A DNA stretch of 31,141 nucleotides from a virus. Below are positions 1 through 6,964 of this stretch, piece by piece. Both the position numbers and the translations under genes were made by a program. Each line of letters begins with the position of its first letter. The first letter of the stretch is position 1. The stretch spans positions 1 to 31,141 of IMG/VR virus record IMGVR_UViG_3300031702_000031; one strand, 5' to 3'. Under the pieces are notes generated by a model, which was not told the DNA's origin, ran no database searches, and was given only the letters and a program-made list of their open reading frames with translations.

Positions 1-2
1 GC

Positions 3-149
3 CTGGGTGAGAAAGTTGGAGAAACCGATAAGCAGGCAAATACCATCGCAGTTGTCAGAACTATTTGGTGGTGCACACATATGTTAACGTGCTTGGCTAT
101 CATACTTAACGCATTGGCTAATCATGGATGGGGTTTAATTGGGTTGTGA
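3..149 (+). CDS. Partial small membrane protein (C-terminal end)
   Basis: An open frame enters from the left edge and runs 48 codons to a TGA. The visible part has a polar stretch followed by one long hydrophobic segment (IWWCTHMLTCLAIILNAL) and a short tail. Its layout and the motif N-T-I-A-V-V-R-T resemble N-P-I-A-I-I-R-T in the next gene, so the two look like tandem paralogues. The start lies outside the window. Function is unknown. Confidence 0.5.
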   Translation: MGEKVGETDKQANTIAVVRTIWWCTHMLTCLAIILNALANHGWGLIGL

Positions 150-313
150 AAAGGTTTTGGGTAATGTGGAAACATGCTATCGGAACTTTCGATGAAGAGG
201 ATGGCTATGATGCCAGGAACGAGAACCCAATAGCAATTATACGCACATTCATTCTATTACTAAACGTAACTTGCGGCATGTTTATCATCGCAAATATTTT
301 GAGACATTGGTAA
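128..313 (+). CDS. Small single-pass membrane protein
   Basis: This 61-residue protein has one C-terminal transmembrane segment (about residues 39-57, FILLLNVTCGMFIIANIL). It resembles the end of the preceding frame, which suggests a duplicated gene. The start is uncertain: the ATG used here overlaps the upstream gene by 22 bases without a clear ribosome site. A GTG at 146 (GTGA overlap with the upstream stop) or the ATG at 164 behind AAAAGG are alternatives. Function is unknown. Confidence 0.5.
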   Translation: MGFNWVVKRFWVMWKHAIGTFDEEDGYDARNENPIAIIRTFILLLNVTCGMFIIANILRHW

Positions 314-320
314 ATAGTAC

Positions 321-349
321 TTGACATAGAGCCGTAGTTGGTGTATTAT
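321..349 (+). promoter_or_regulatory. Sigma-70 promoter
   Basis: TTGACA and TATTAT are separated by 17 bases. The predicted transcript start is only 3-4 bases before the ATG at 360, so the message may be almost leaderless. Confidence 0.75.
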
Positions 350-359
350 ACTTGAATAG

Positions 360-644
360 ATGAAAGAATCTGCATACGAAGAGTTGATAGAACTTTCTAA
401 ACGATCACTTCAGAAGTTTAAAGATACTGGAGTTGTAGGTAGTTGGTCAGAGGATGATGAGATGGATAAAAGAATAGTTGAGTTCACGTGTTACAAGTAC
501 CATGACAAGGATGGAGTATGTACCTTATTCTTATTCTCCATTAACGGGGTGTGGGATGAATGCAAAAGGGGCTTAGAAGAGTCTATTAAGAAGTACCCGT
601 ATAAGTATTATGAGTGGGTATTTGATGAGAAATGGGGAGAATGA
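360..644 (+). CDS. Hypothetical protein, 94 aa
   Basis: This is a small, charged, soluble protein rich in Glu, Lys and aromatic residues, with no signal peptide or membrane segment. It sits directly behind a sigma-70 promoter, so the ATG would be nearly leaderless. A TTG at codon 8 is an alternative start. The 3' end carries the ribosome site GGGGAG of the next gene. I do not recognise the family. Confidence 0.65.
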   Translation: MKESAYEELIELSKRSLQKFKDTGVVGSWSEDDEMDKRIVEFTCYKYHDKDGVCTLFLFSINGVWDECKRGLEESIKKYPYKYYEWVFDEKWGE

Positions 645-646
645 AG

Positions 647-883
647 ATGAATGAAATCCAGAAGGCTTTTGAGACTATAAAACAAGCCATGATTGATGAT
701 TCTCCAGAAGTACAAGGCAGTTACGCACATGCATGGCACTGTAATATAGCCATGGCTGTATATGACGAGTGTACTACGGCTCTGCCCGCCCGCTTTATAA
801 CTTCTGAAGATGCTATGAGAATTGGTAACGCATCTGCAACTAGGTTTATGAAAACATGCTTTGATGTGACAACTAAGCGGTAG
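647..883 (+). CDS. Conserved phage hypothetical protein, 78 aa
   Basis: The start at the third in-frame ATG is chosen because GGGGAG lies 7 bases upstream. The earlier ATGs overlap or crowd that site. The protein reads MNEIQKAFETIK, then a region with the pattern QGSYAHAWHCNIAMAVYDE and a C-terminal IGN-A-RFMK-CFDV. I recall this pattern from small proteins of many phages, without a function. Conserved His, Cys and Trp suggest a small folded domain. Confidence 0.7.
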   Translation: MNEIQKAFETIKQAMIDDSPEVQGSYAHAWHCNIAMAVYDECTTALPARFITSEDAMRIGNASATRFMKTCFDVTTKR

Positions 884-895
884 TGGAGAATGAAG

Positions 896-1057
896 ATGAA
901 TAATTATTGGGATATGTATGAACCTGATGTTAAGGAGTATTACGATACTCCCCTCAGGGATTTTGACTACGTTGAGAAACAACGGTTACAGCATGAAAGG
1001 AATGCAGGTTTAACATTACAGCAGATTGCCGACAGGGATAGAAATGAAAGAAGATGA
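896..1057 (+). CDS. Small hypothetical protein, 53 aa
   Basis: The gene begins MNNYWDMYEPDVKEYY behind TGGAG, the same layout as the previous gene. The product is charged, with a C-terminal helix (LTLQQIADRDRNERR) that has the look of a short helix-turn-helix or coiled segment. It overlaps the next gene by 14 bases, which suggests translational coupling. No family is recognised. Confidence 0.6.
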   Translation: MNNYWDMYEPDVKEYYDTPLRDFDYVEKQRLQHERNAGLTLQQIADRDRNERR

Positions 1058-1379
1058 ATTAAGTAAGCAGTACGTGATAGTTACGGCAGTATCTACGTTT
1101 AGACAGAGATATTGTATCCCGATGGATCAACTTCAGGCAGAGAATACTGATATGACTGTCGACCCTCTTTGGGCACTTGATGCTGTTACGTGCGAAGAAG
1201 TAAACGAATTTTCACAACTACATATCGGCGAAAATATTGTCGATCATGAAGTGCTAAGTGAGGAAGAAGCTCTAGCTATGTATGATAGGGATAACGACTA
1301 TCTAAAAGATTTAGATGTTGATAAGAAAGTTCGTATGATGCGTGACTGGAAAAGGTCGGAAGATAATCCGTGGAACTAA
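1044..1379 (+). CDS. Conserved marine-phage hypothetical protein, 111 aa
   Basis: The start is the ATG preceded by AGGGA; a TTG 18 bases upstream is possible but weaker. The protein opens MKEDELSKQYVIVTAVSTF and contains the block RQRYCIPMDQLQ followed by ALDAVTCEEVNEFSQ, ending in an acidic D-R-D-N-D-Y-L region. I associate this architecture with small proteins of T4-like marine phages of unknown role. It overlaps the glutaredoxin gene by 10 bases. Confidence 0.7.
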   Translation: MKEDELSKQYVIVTAVSTFRQRYCIPMDQLQAENTDMTVDPLWALDAVTCEEVNEFSQLHIGENIVDHEVLSEEEALAMYDRDNDYLKDLDVDKKVRMMRDWKRSEDNPWN

Positions 1380-1621
1380 TAACGATATACGGTTCTGATA
1401 ACTGCCTGCATTGTTTGAGAGCCAAGCAGTTAGCAGAAGTGTTTGAGTTGACGCATGTTTATAAGAATGCCGTTGACCACAGAGAAGAGTTTGACCGAGA
1501 ATTCCCTGGCGAGATCGCAATACCTCAAATAATTTGGGGTAAAAAACGCTTGACAGGCTATGAAGAGTTTGCTATAATGGTAAACGAATACATTACAAAT
1601 GGAGAAAATGATAATGACTAA
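1370..1621 (+). CDS. Glutaredoxin (GTG start)
   Basis: This 83-residue thioredoxin-fold protein has the redox motif C-L-H-C at residues 13-16 and the cis-proline loop IPQI around residue 52, followed by GY-E in the glutathione-binding region. Such phage glutaredoxins (T4 NrdC type) supply electrons to ribonucleotide reductase. The GTG start is supported by GGAAG upstream, and no ATG precedes the active site. The gene contains a perfect sigma-70 promoter for its downstream neighbour. Confidence 0.88.
   Translation: MELITIYGSDNCLHCLRAKQLAEVFELTHVYKNAVDHREEFDREFPGEIAIPQIIWGKKRLTGYEEFAIMVNEYITNGENDND
1550..1578 (+). promoter_or_regulatory. Consensus sigma-70 promoter inside the glutaredoxin gene
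   Basis: Exact TTGACA and TATAAT with a 17-base spacer lie within the coding sequence, 36 bases before the next start. It probably drives the DUF2693 and glycosyltransferase genes separately. Confidence 0.75.
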
Positions 1622-1892
1622 AGATGATATGAAGACCCTGTTACAAGCAGGTACAGTGCGAATTGAGTTCGTTAAAGCGAACGGTGTTATCAGAACGATG
1701 CAAGCAACGCTAAATTCTGATATTATACCAGTGACTCCAGTAGTCGAAAATGCTGGTACAACGGGAGCAACGAGGAAGGTCAATGAGTTCTCTTTGCCCG
1801 TCTGGGATACTGAAGCGAATGGCTGGAGATCCTTTAGATGGGACAGTCTACGTGATGTAGCAGGGACGATGTTGCCTAATGGCGTTAGCTAA
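1614..1892 (+). CDS. DUF2693-like protein, 92 aa
   Basis: The likely start is the ATG 9 bases after GGAG; two earlier in-frame ATGs are too close to that site. The sequence follows the DUF2693 pattern: VRIEFVKANGVIRTMQATLN near the N-terminus and a C-terminal WRSFRWDSL block. This small beta-rich family is widespread in T4-like phages and has no assigned function. The gene has its own promoter in the preceding gene and overlaps the glycosyltransferase by 14 bases. Confidence 0.8.
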   Translation: MTKDDMKTLLQAGTVRIEFVKANGVIRTMQATLNSDIIPVTPVVENAGTTGATRKVNEFSLPVWDTEANGWRSFRWDSLRDVAGTMLPNGVS

Positions 1893-2811
1893 CTGCGTAG
1901 TATCGATACTCGACCTCATTAAGAGGGATGTGGATCCGAAGCTTCTCGCTCAAGTAGACTTCATCACAAGTGAAGATCAAAAGAGTGAGAAGCAGGTTTC
2001 CTTATACATGCCTTCTGAGTCTGCTGATGATCCAGCTGTCGAGCATTTAGCTGACGGTGGCTGGCAAAAGTACGACTCGCTAGTGTTCATGACTAATTGG
2101 CAACAGAGTATGTATAACCTATTTCTAGGTATTCCTTACTCTGCTGGTATTGTTATGCCCAATGCTATTGAGACTTTCGTAACAACTAAGAAGAATGAAG
2201 ATGACATAAATCTGCTGTTCGTGGGTGATCCACGTAACGGATTAGATGTGGCGTTTAACGCATTCCAGAAAATATCACCCAGAAATCCAAACGTAAAGCT
2301 GTATGTCTATAGTGACTTCAGTGTGTTTGGCAATCTTAAAACAAAAGCAAACAAGTCGAATCTAAAGTTCTGTGATTCTGTTCGTGGTCATCCTATGGTA
2401 ATGTTTACTACTATAGATAAAAATGCCATAGGCATGCAAGGTAAGATACCTGTTCTTGATAAGTGTCACATACTACTCTTGCCTAATCACTTTCCAGAGA
2501 CCTCATATACGACCTTGATCGAGTGTATGTCTGCTGAGATGATGTGTATCCATACGTCATATAGCTCTTTACCAGAGACTTCTCTAGGTATGACTGCTAT
2601 GTATGGTCACACAGAGGACTTAGAAGCCCATGTTAATAAGTTCTACCAAGAACTTGAGAACGCAATTAATCTATATAATAGGACTAGTGTCCGAAGAAAG
2701 TACATGACTGATCTGGCACAGAACAAGATTGTAGTAGATAATGTGTACTCATGGGAAAAAAGATGCAGACAATGGAACGATTTGTTAAAAAACCTCTTGA
2801 CAACCAAATGA
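1879..2811 (+). CDS. Glycosyltransferase (GT-B, family 4-like)
   Basis: This 310-residue protein has the C-terminal half of a GT-B enzyme. NLLFVGDPRNGLDVAFNAF opens a Rossmann domain (about residues 112-130). Near residue 200 comes ILLLPNHFPETSYTTLIECM, whose ETS-TLIE-MS matches the E-x7-E nucleotide-sugar-binding element of GT4 enzymes. The N-terminal acceptor domain is short. Phage glycosyltransferases can modify phage DNA or host surface sugars; which applies cannot be read here. No signal peptide is present, so it acts in the cytoplasm. Confidence 0.8.
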   Translation: MALANCVVSILDLIKRDVDPKLLAQVDFITSEDQKSEKQVSLYMPSESADDPAVEHLADGGWQKYDSLVFMTNWQQSMYNLFLGIPYSAGIVMPNAIETFVTTKKNEDDINLLFVGDPRNGLDVAFNAFQKISPRNPNVKLYVYSDFSVFGNLKTKANKSNLKFCDSVRGHPMVMFTTIDKNAIGMQGKIPVLDKCHILLLPNHFPETSYTTLIECMSAEMMCIHTSYSSLPETSLGMTAMYGHTEDLEAHVNKFYQELENAINLYNRTSVRRKYMTDLAQNKIVVDNVYSWEKRCRQWNDLLKNLLTTK

Positions 2812-2825
2812 TCATAGTGTATACT
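2797..2825 (+). promoter_or_regulatory. Sigma-70 promoter
   Basis: TTGACA and TATACT with a 17-base spacer overlap the end of the glycosyltransferase gene. AAGGAG follows before the next ATG. Confidence 0.8.
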
Positions 2826-2855
2826 ACTCGTATAAATTGAAGTAAGGAGTCAAGC

Positions 2856-4007
2856 ATGGCTAAATTAGCAAAGAAGACAGTCAGATTAGCACCTCGTAGG
2901 TCTAACGCTGTTCGTCTGCAAGAAGAGAAGCACATCGGTAGAGAGACTACTGATTGGGCTGATGTGACCGAAGATAAGATGCCACGTCAAATATTAGATA
3001 CGTTACGGCATTACGGCTACTTCTATGACAAGAAGCATTATGTCGAATGGACAACAGATTGGATGAAAACCAATCGTCCTGAAGACTTGAAGGACTACAA
3101 AGCCGCAGAAGACTGGCGCACTAGTTCAACAGTTGCCGCTCTATGTAAGATGGAGTTAAATGGCTGTGAGTTGCCTGAACAGAATAAAACGTTTCAGACT
3201 ACTGCACTCAATGAGATAATAGAATACGGTAAGACTGTTAAAGTCGAGATCGATCCAAATGCTCCTGAGCCAGTGAAGCGTAAGAGTCCTTCCGAACTAC
3301 TTGGTGAAAAGACCAATGAGTTTATTGGAGAAATCGAAGGGTGTATTGATGATTACGGTTTGGGTACCCTAGATAAAGACTGGTCTATATACGACATCAT
3401 GATCAAAGAAAATTCTGCGGCACAGACTGCACATGATACCATCAGACATTACATGTCAGTTCAGGAAGAACTACGTGAACTAGTCGAAGATAAGACTGAG
3501 GATCTAGTTGAGGGTTACAGTCACCTGACACCTAGAAAGCAAAAGGCATTCTATAAGTTCATATGTGATCTGATTTCTGATACGGAAAAGTTTCTTTTGA
3601 GTAAGAAAGCGACACGTAAGACTCGTGTGAAGAAGCCTACTCCCGCTCTTAAACAAGTATCTAAGGTACTATACTTGCCATCTTCGTCTGAGTACAAGAT
3701 AGCTAGTGTGAGTCCCGAGAAGATGGTTGGTGCTGATCAATTGTACCTATTCAATACTAAGACTAGACAGATGAAGTATCTGGTCTCTGATCGAAGGAAT
3801 GGGTTCGAGGTTAAGGGCAGTACGATTATCGGGTTTGATGTTAAGAACTCGTTTAAGAAGATGCTGAGAAAGCCCGAGGATTACATTGCGACACTCGCTA
3901 AAGCTACCAAATCTAAGGCACTTAAGGAACTCAGAAGTCTGAAGACCAAAGAGAGCGAAACTGATGGTAGAATCAATCGAGATACTATTATCTTGAAGGT
4001 GTTGTAA
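2856..4007 (+). CDS. Conserved marine T4-like phage protein, 383 aa
   Basis: This large soluble protein has a basic N-terminus (MAKLAKKTVRLAPRR), a long helical middle rich in Glu and Lys, a basic linker near residue 250 (KKATRKTRVKKPTP), and a C-terminal beta-rich part containing VLYLPSSSEYKIASVSPEKM. The last part resembles the C-terminal domain of large hypothetical proteins that I recall in marine myoviruses. The next ATG overlaps its stop (TAATG), so the two are co-translated. Charge distribution suggests nucleic-acid or complex binding, but no catalytic motif is visible. Confidence 0.7.
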   Translation: MAKLAKKTVRLAPRRSNAVRLQEEKHIGRETTDWADVTEDKMPRQILDTLRHYGYFYDKKHYVEWTTDWMKTNRPEDLKDYKAAEDWRTSSTVAALCKMELNGCELPEQNKTFQTTALNEIIEYGKTVKVEIDPNAPEPVKRKSPSELLGEKTNEFIGEIEGCIDDYGLGTLDKDWSIYDIMIKENSAAQTAHDTIRHYMSVQEELRELVEDKTEDLVEGYSHLTPRKQKAFYKFICDLISDTEKFLLSKKATRKTRVKKPTPALKQVSKVLYLPSSSEYKIASVSPEKMVGADQLYLFNTKTRQMKYLVSDRRNGFEVKGSTIIGFDVKNSFKKMLRKPEDYIATLAKATKSKALKELRSLKTKESETDGRINRDTIILKVL

Positions 4008-4372
4008 TGGCAAATGTCATAGACTTTGCGGCGGCCCGTAAAAAGTTCGAAGAGCGGAACGAGGAACTCGTAGAGTTGATTCAAGAAAGCGATAAGGAAA
4101 TCGCAAAGCACTTCGCATTGAACGCCGTAAGGGATATAGTCACAGCACTGCACGATATGGGTATCGATGTTGCCAATGATCCTAAAACCATACTAGAAAT
4201 TATGTCTACTATGGAGATCATCAAAGCGATGATATACAGAGCAATAGGAGAAGATCATCCTTTTCAAACTGTATCAGAGAGAATGTGGGAAGACCTGGAT
4301 ATAGATCACGAAGACCTTCTGGGACAATTCCTAGAGGACATGTATGCTGATGACGAAGACGACCACGAATAG
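4007..4372 (+). CDS. Conserved phage hypothetical protein, 121 aa
   Basis: A helical protein beginning MANVIDFAAARKKFEERNEE and ending in a strongly acidic tail (DMYADDEDDHE). It starts on the last base of the previous stop codon, which indicates coupled translation. The MANVIDF-A-KKF opening and an acidic end are typical of a small protein in T4-like marine phages with no known role. Confidence 0.7.
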   Translation: MANVIDFAAARKKFEERNEELVELIQESDKEIAKHFALNAVRDIVTALHDMGIDVANDPKTILEIMSTMEIIKAMIYRAIGEDHPFQTVSERMWEDLDIDHEDLLGQFLEDMYADDEDDHE

Positions 4373-4375
4373 TAC

Positions 4376-4404
4376 TTGACAACCCCTAAGATTTATGTTA
4401 TGAT
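4376..4404 (+). promoter_or_regulatory. Sigma-70 promoter
   Basis: TTGACA and TATGAT are 17 bases apart, followed by a 30-base leader with AGGAG before the rnh start. Confidence 0.8.
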
Positions 4405-4439
4405 ATGTATTCATATTAAATAAATCAGGAGATTAAATT

Positions 4440-5291
4440 ATGATATTGGTAGATTTGAACCAAGTTATGATTTCAAACATGATGATGCAGATTGGTAATC
4501 ACCAAAACGCTCAAGTGGATGAAAACATGCTAAGACACATGATCTTAAATACGTTAAGATTCAACCGACAGAAGTTTCACCGTGAGTTTGGTGAGCTATT
4601 GATTACTTGTGACGATAAGAACTATTGGCGCAGACAGTCATTCCCCTACTACAAAGCTAATCGCCGTAAGGCACGTGATAGTTCTGAGTTAGATTGGAGT
4701 GCTATCTTCAATGCTCTTAACAACATTCGTGATGAACTCAAAGAGTACTTCCCATACAGAGTTATGCAGATTGATACGTGTGAAGCTGATGATATCATCG
4801 GCACTATAGTTCACAAAGAGGGTAAAGAGTTAAACGTAGGTGAGCCTATTCTGATTCTCTCGGGTGATCACGATTTCAAGCAACTGCATAAGTATGCTAA
4901 TGTCAAGCAGTATGATCCTACTCGTAAGAGATGGATTTCACACTCAGACCCAGATCAGTATCTAGCTGAACACATCCTTAAGGGTGATGCTGGTGACGGT
5001 GTACCCAATGTGCTGTCAGCAGATAATACATTCGTAATGGGTATCCGTCAGCGACCAGTGACTAAGAAGCGTATGCTGGATTGGCAAGATATAAATAAAA
5101 TGGATGATGAAGTAAAACGTAACTATTTCCGCAATAAGTCGATGATCGATTTAACGCAGGTACCTGCTGTTATTAAAGAAGAGATACTTGAGAAGTATGA
5201 AGCAGAGAATACCAAAGATAGGAGCCAGTTACTTAACTACTTTATCAAGAACAAGTTACGCAATTTAATGGAAAGTATATCGGAGTTTTAA
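4440..5291 (+). CDS. rnh: T4-type RNase H, 5'-3' exonuclease (FEN family)
   Basis: This 283-residue protein removes RNA primers and flaps from lagging-strand DNA. FEN-family metal ligands are visible: D5 in MILVDLN, the acidic cluster in TCEADDIIG (about residue 118), the ILSGDHDF motif near residue 139, and the helix-three-turn region GDAGDGVPNVL near residue 183. WRRQSFPYYKANR is the conserved basic loop. Length fits T4 RNase H (305 residues). AGGAG precedes the ATG by 8 bases, behind its own promoter. Confidence 0.93.
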   Translation: MILVDLNQVMISNMMMQIGNHQNAQVDENMLRHMILNTLRFNRQKFHREFGELLITCDDKNYWRRQSFPYYKANRRKARDSSELDWSAIFNALNNIRDELKEYFPYRVMQIDTCEADDIIGTIVHKEGKELNVGEPILILSGDHDFKQLHKYANVKQYDPTRKRWISHSDPDQYLAEHILKGDAGDGVPNVLSADNTFVMGIRQRPVTKKRMLDWQDINKMDDEVKRNYFRNKSMIDLTQVPAVIKEEILEKYEAENTKDRSQLLNYFIKNKLRNLMESISEF

Positions 5292-5292
5292 T

Positions 5293-5769
5293 ATGTCTAT
5301 GAAAAGTTTAAATGAAATAATTACGGAAGCGTGTGAGTTGAGTACGAATGAGGAGAAAGTTGAGTTCTTGAAGAAGAACAACTCGAAAGAGTTACGAAAC
5401 ATTCTTATTCTCATGTACGATAAGAAGTGGTCATTCTGTGTCCCTTCTACAGCTCCGCCTTACAACGCAAGTATTATGGTAGATACGCATGGTGCGCTCT
5501 ATCGAGAGGCTAGGAAGTTAGCTTATCTTGTTAACGAAATGTCTGAGGGTGAGAACCTCACGCAGATCAAAAAAGAATCGATCTTTATCCAGATGCTGGA
5601 AAACGTTGATGAAGGAGACGCTAAACTATTGCTACAGATGGTAGCAAAGCAAGCATTTCCCGATCTTCCAGTTGAAGTAATTATAGAAGCGTTCGGGCCG
5701 ATCATCACTGATCCTGTCCCCGCTATTCCTGTAAAACGTGGTCGAGGTCGACCTAAAAAAGTAGCGTAG
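5293..5769 (+). CDS. DUF6433-like conserved protein, 158 aa
   Basis: It opens MSMKSLNEIITEACEL followed by EEKVEFLKKNNSKELRNIL, then contains APPYNASI and a REARKL helix. The tail is basic and AT-hook-like (KRGRGRPKKVA). I recall this arrangement in a small family of T4-like marine phage proteins, often next to RNase H. The GRGRPKK core is the classical AT-hook, so minor-groove DNA binding is plausible. The gene follows rnh after one base and is co-transcribed. Confidence 0.75.
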   Translation: MSMKSLNEIITEACELSTNEEKVEFLKKNNSKELRNILILMYDKKWSFCVPSTAPPYNASIMVDTHGALYREARKLAYLVNEMSEGENLTQIKKESIFIQMLENVDEGDAKLLLQMVAKQAFPDLPVEVIIEAFGPIITDPVPAIPVKRGRGRPKKVA

Positions 5770-5797
5770 CTACCACAACAAGAAGAGTGTACTATCA

Positions 5798-5956
5798 ATG
5801 GCTAAAGGTAAGAAGTTTCGTGAATGGATCGAAGAGGACTATTCCCACGAGAAAATAGGTAGGAAGAAGGACTCTAAGCGATATGATAAACGTAAAGCTG
5901 AGATTCAGAAAGCCAGAAGGCAGAAGAGGTCCCACAAGGATTCTTTGTTTGATTAG
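5798..5956 (+). CDS. Very basic small protein, 52 aa
   Basis: The gene encodes a lysine/arginine-rich peptide starting MAKGKKFREWIEED and continuing with KRYDKRKAEIQKARRQKR. About a third of its residues are basic, suggesting nucleic-acid binding. It follows the AT-hook protein closely and ends just before the next promoter. The ribosome site is weak (AGAAGAG). No family is assigned. Confidence 0.65.
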   Translation: MAKGKKFREWIEEDYSHEKIGRKKDSKRYDKRKAEIQKARRQKRSHKDSLFD

Positions 5957-5969
5957 ATAAAGAAAGGGG

Positions 5970-5998
5970 TTGACAAGCCCCTTTCGCTATGCTATAAT
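5970..5998 (+). promoter_or_regulatory. Sigma-70 promoter with -35 box in a hairpin loop
   Basis: Exact TTGACA and TATAAT have a 17-base spacer. The -35 box sits in the loop of an 8-base perfect inverted repeat (GAAAGGGG / CCCCTTTC, 5962-5985). Confidence 0.85.
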
Positions 5999-6027
5999 AT
6001 GTGTATAAGATAAATGATAGGAATGAT

Positions 6028-6615
6028 ATGATTAATATTGATAAGAAATTGGTTCTGGTGGATTGTGATGGAGTGTTAGTCGATTGGCTTTACACTTTTA
6101 ATAACTGGATGAAAGAACATGGTTACTACCCAATTGCGGGTGTTAACGAATATGACTTGGGTGTCGTATATGGGCTGAGTAAAGCCGATATGAAGAAGCA
6201 CATAAAAGTCTTCAACGAGAGTGCGGCAATCTGCTGTATTCCTCCTCTGCGTGATGCAGTCAAGTATGTGCGTAAAATGCACGAAGAACTAGGCTGTGTC
6301 TTTCACTGTATTACAAGTCTAAGTCTGAATCAGTATTCAGGCGTTCTACGTAACCAGAACATCGAAAGTCTTTTTGGTAAGACTGCCTTTGAGAAGGTTG
6401 TGTGCTTAGATACTGGTGCTGATAAGGATGAGGCTCTAATGCCTTATCTAGATAGTGGCTGTTTATGGGTAGAAGATAAGCCTGAGAATGCTGAACTTGG
6501 CATTAAAATGGGTCTTACATCTATTCTTATGGAGCATAGCTTCACTGAAGACTATGAACATGCAGACATAATCAAGGTAAAAAGTTGGAAAGAAATCTAC
6601 GAAATGATGCTTTAA
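6028..6615 (+). CDS. HAD-superfamily 5'(3')-nucleotidase-like protein
   Basis: This 195-residue protein begins MINIDKKLVLVDCDGVLVDW. The D-C-D-G-V motif is HAD motif I, with the nucleophile Asp near residue 11. ITSLSL matches motif II (Thr/Ser), and WVEDKPENAE near residue 157 resembles the acidic motif IV region. It fits the family of phage 5'(3')-deoxyribonucleotidases and related phosphatases that recycle nucleotides. The start is the ATG behind TAGGA; a GTG at 6001 is excluded because it sits just downstream of the -10 box. Confidence 0.82.
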   Translation: MINIDKKLVLVDCDGVLVDWLYTFNNWMKEHGYYPIAGVNEYDLGVVYGLSKADMKKHIKVFNESAAICCIPPLRDAVKYVRKMHEELGCVFHCITSLSLNQYSGVLRNQNIESLFGKTAFEKVVCLDTGADKDEALMPYLDSGCLWVEDKPENAELGIKMGLTSILMEHSFTEDYEHADIIKVKSWKEIYEMML

Positions 6616-6629
6616 GCAGGTGATTCTGA

Positions 6630-6637
6630 TATAAATA
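6630..6637 (+). promoter_or_regulatory. T4-type late promoter box TATAAATA
   Basis: An exact TATAAATA lies between the nucleotidase gene and the 6712 gene. A terminator begins only about 24 bases downstream of the box, so a transcript started here would either stop as a very short RNA or read through. Confidence 0.6.
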
Positions 6638-6660
6638 TCTGTGTGATGGATACACAACGA

Positions 6661-6686
6661 AGCGATCCTAGTGGTCGCTTTTTTTT
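6661..6686 (+). terminator. Intrinsic terminator
   Basis: A 7-base stem (AGCGATC / GGTCGCT with one G-T pair) with a 5-base loop is followed by eight T residues. It ends the nucleotidase transcript. Confidence 0.88.
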
Positions 6687-6711
6687 ATTTTAAACAATTG
6701 GAGAATATATA

Positions 6712-6948
6712 ATGCCTATTTACTCGTTCGAGAATAGAAAGACTGGTGAAGTACATGATAAACTAATGAAAATGGATGACCGTGAGTCGTATCTATCCGA
6801 CAATCCAGACCTCAAACAGATCATTACCAAAGCACCCGCTCTGGGTGATCCTGCACGTCTGGGAATAACTAAAACTCCCGATAGTTTTAATTCGCTATTG
6901 AAGAATATTCATAAGAATAGTCCTGGGAGTAAAATACAAACCCGATAA
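6712..6948 (+). CDS. Conserved T4-like phage protein (FmdB-like N-terminus without Cys)
   Basis: This 78-residue protein starts MPIYSFENRKTGEVHDKLMK, recalling the MPxYxF opening of FmdB-type zinc-ribbon proteins, but it has no cysteines and cannot bind zinc that way. The C-terminal half contains DNPDLKQIITKAPALGDPAR and ends KNSPGSKIQTR. I recall this pattern in proteins of marine T4-like phages. It is preceded by GGAGA and lies downstream of a late promoter box, so late expression is possible. Confidence 0.7.
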   Translation: MPIYSFENRKTGEVHDKLMKMDDRESYLSDNPDLKQIITKAPALGDPARLGITKTPDSFNSLLKNIHKNSPGSKIQTR

Positions 6949-6964
6949 AATATAAGGATGCAAC

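Noticed and set aside
608-982. Antisense open frame of 124 codons
   Set aside because: It covers three small + strand genes with good ribosome sites and is His/Ser-rich in a way typical of shadow frames.
6712-6948. FmdB-type zinc-ribbon regulator
   Set aside because: The N-terminal MPxYxF pattern is similar, but all zinc-binding cysteines are missing.
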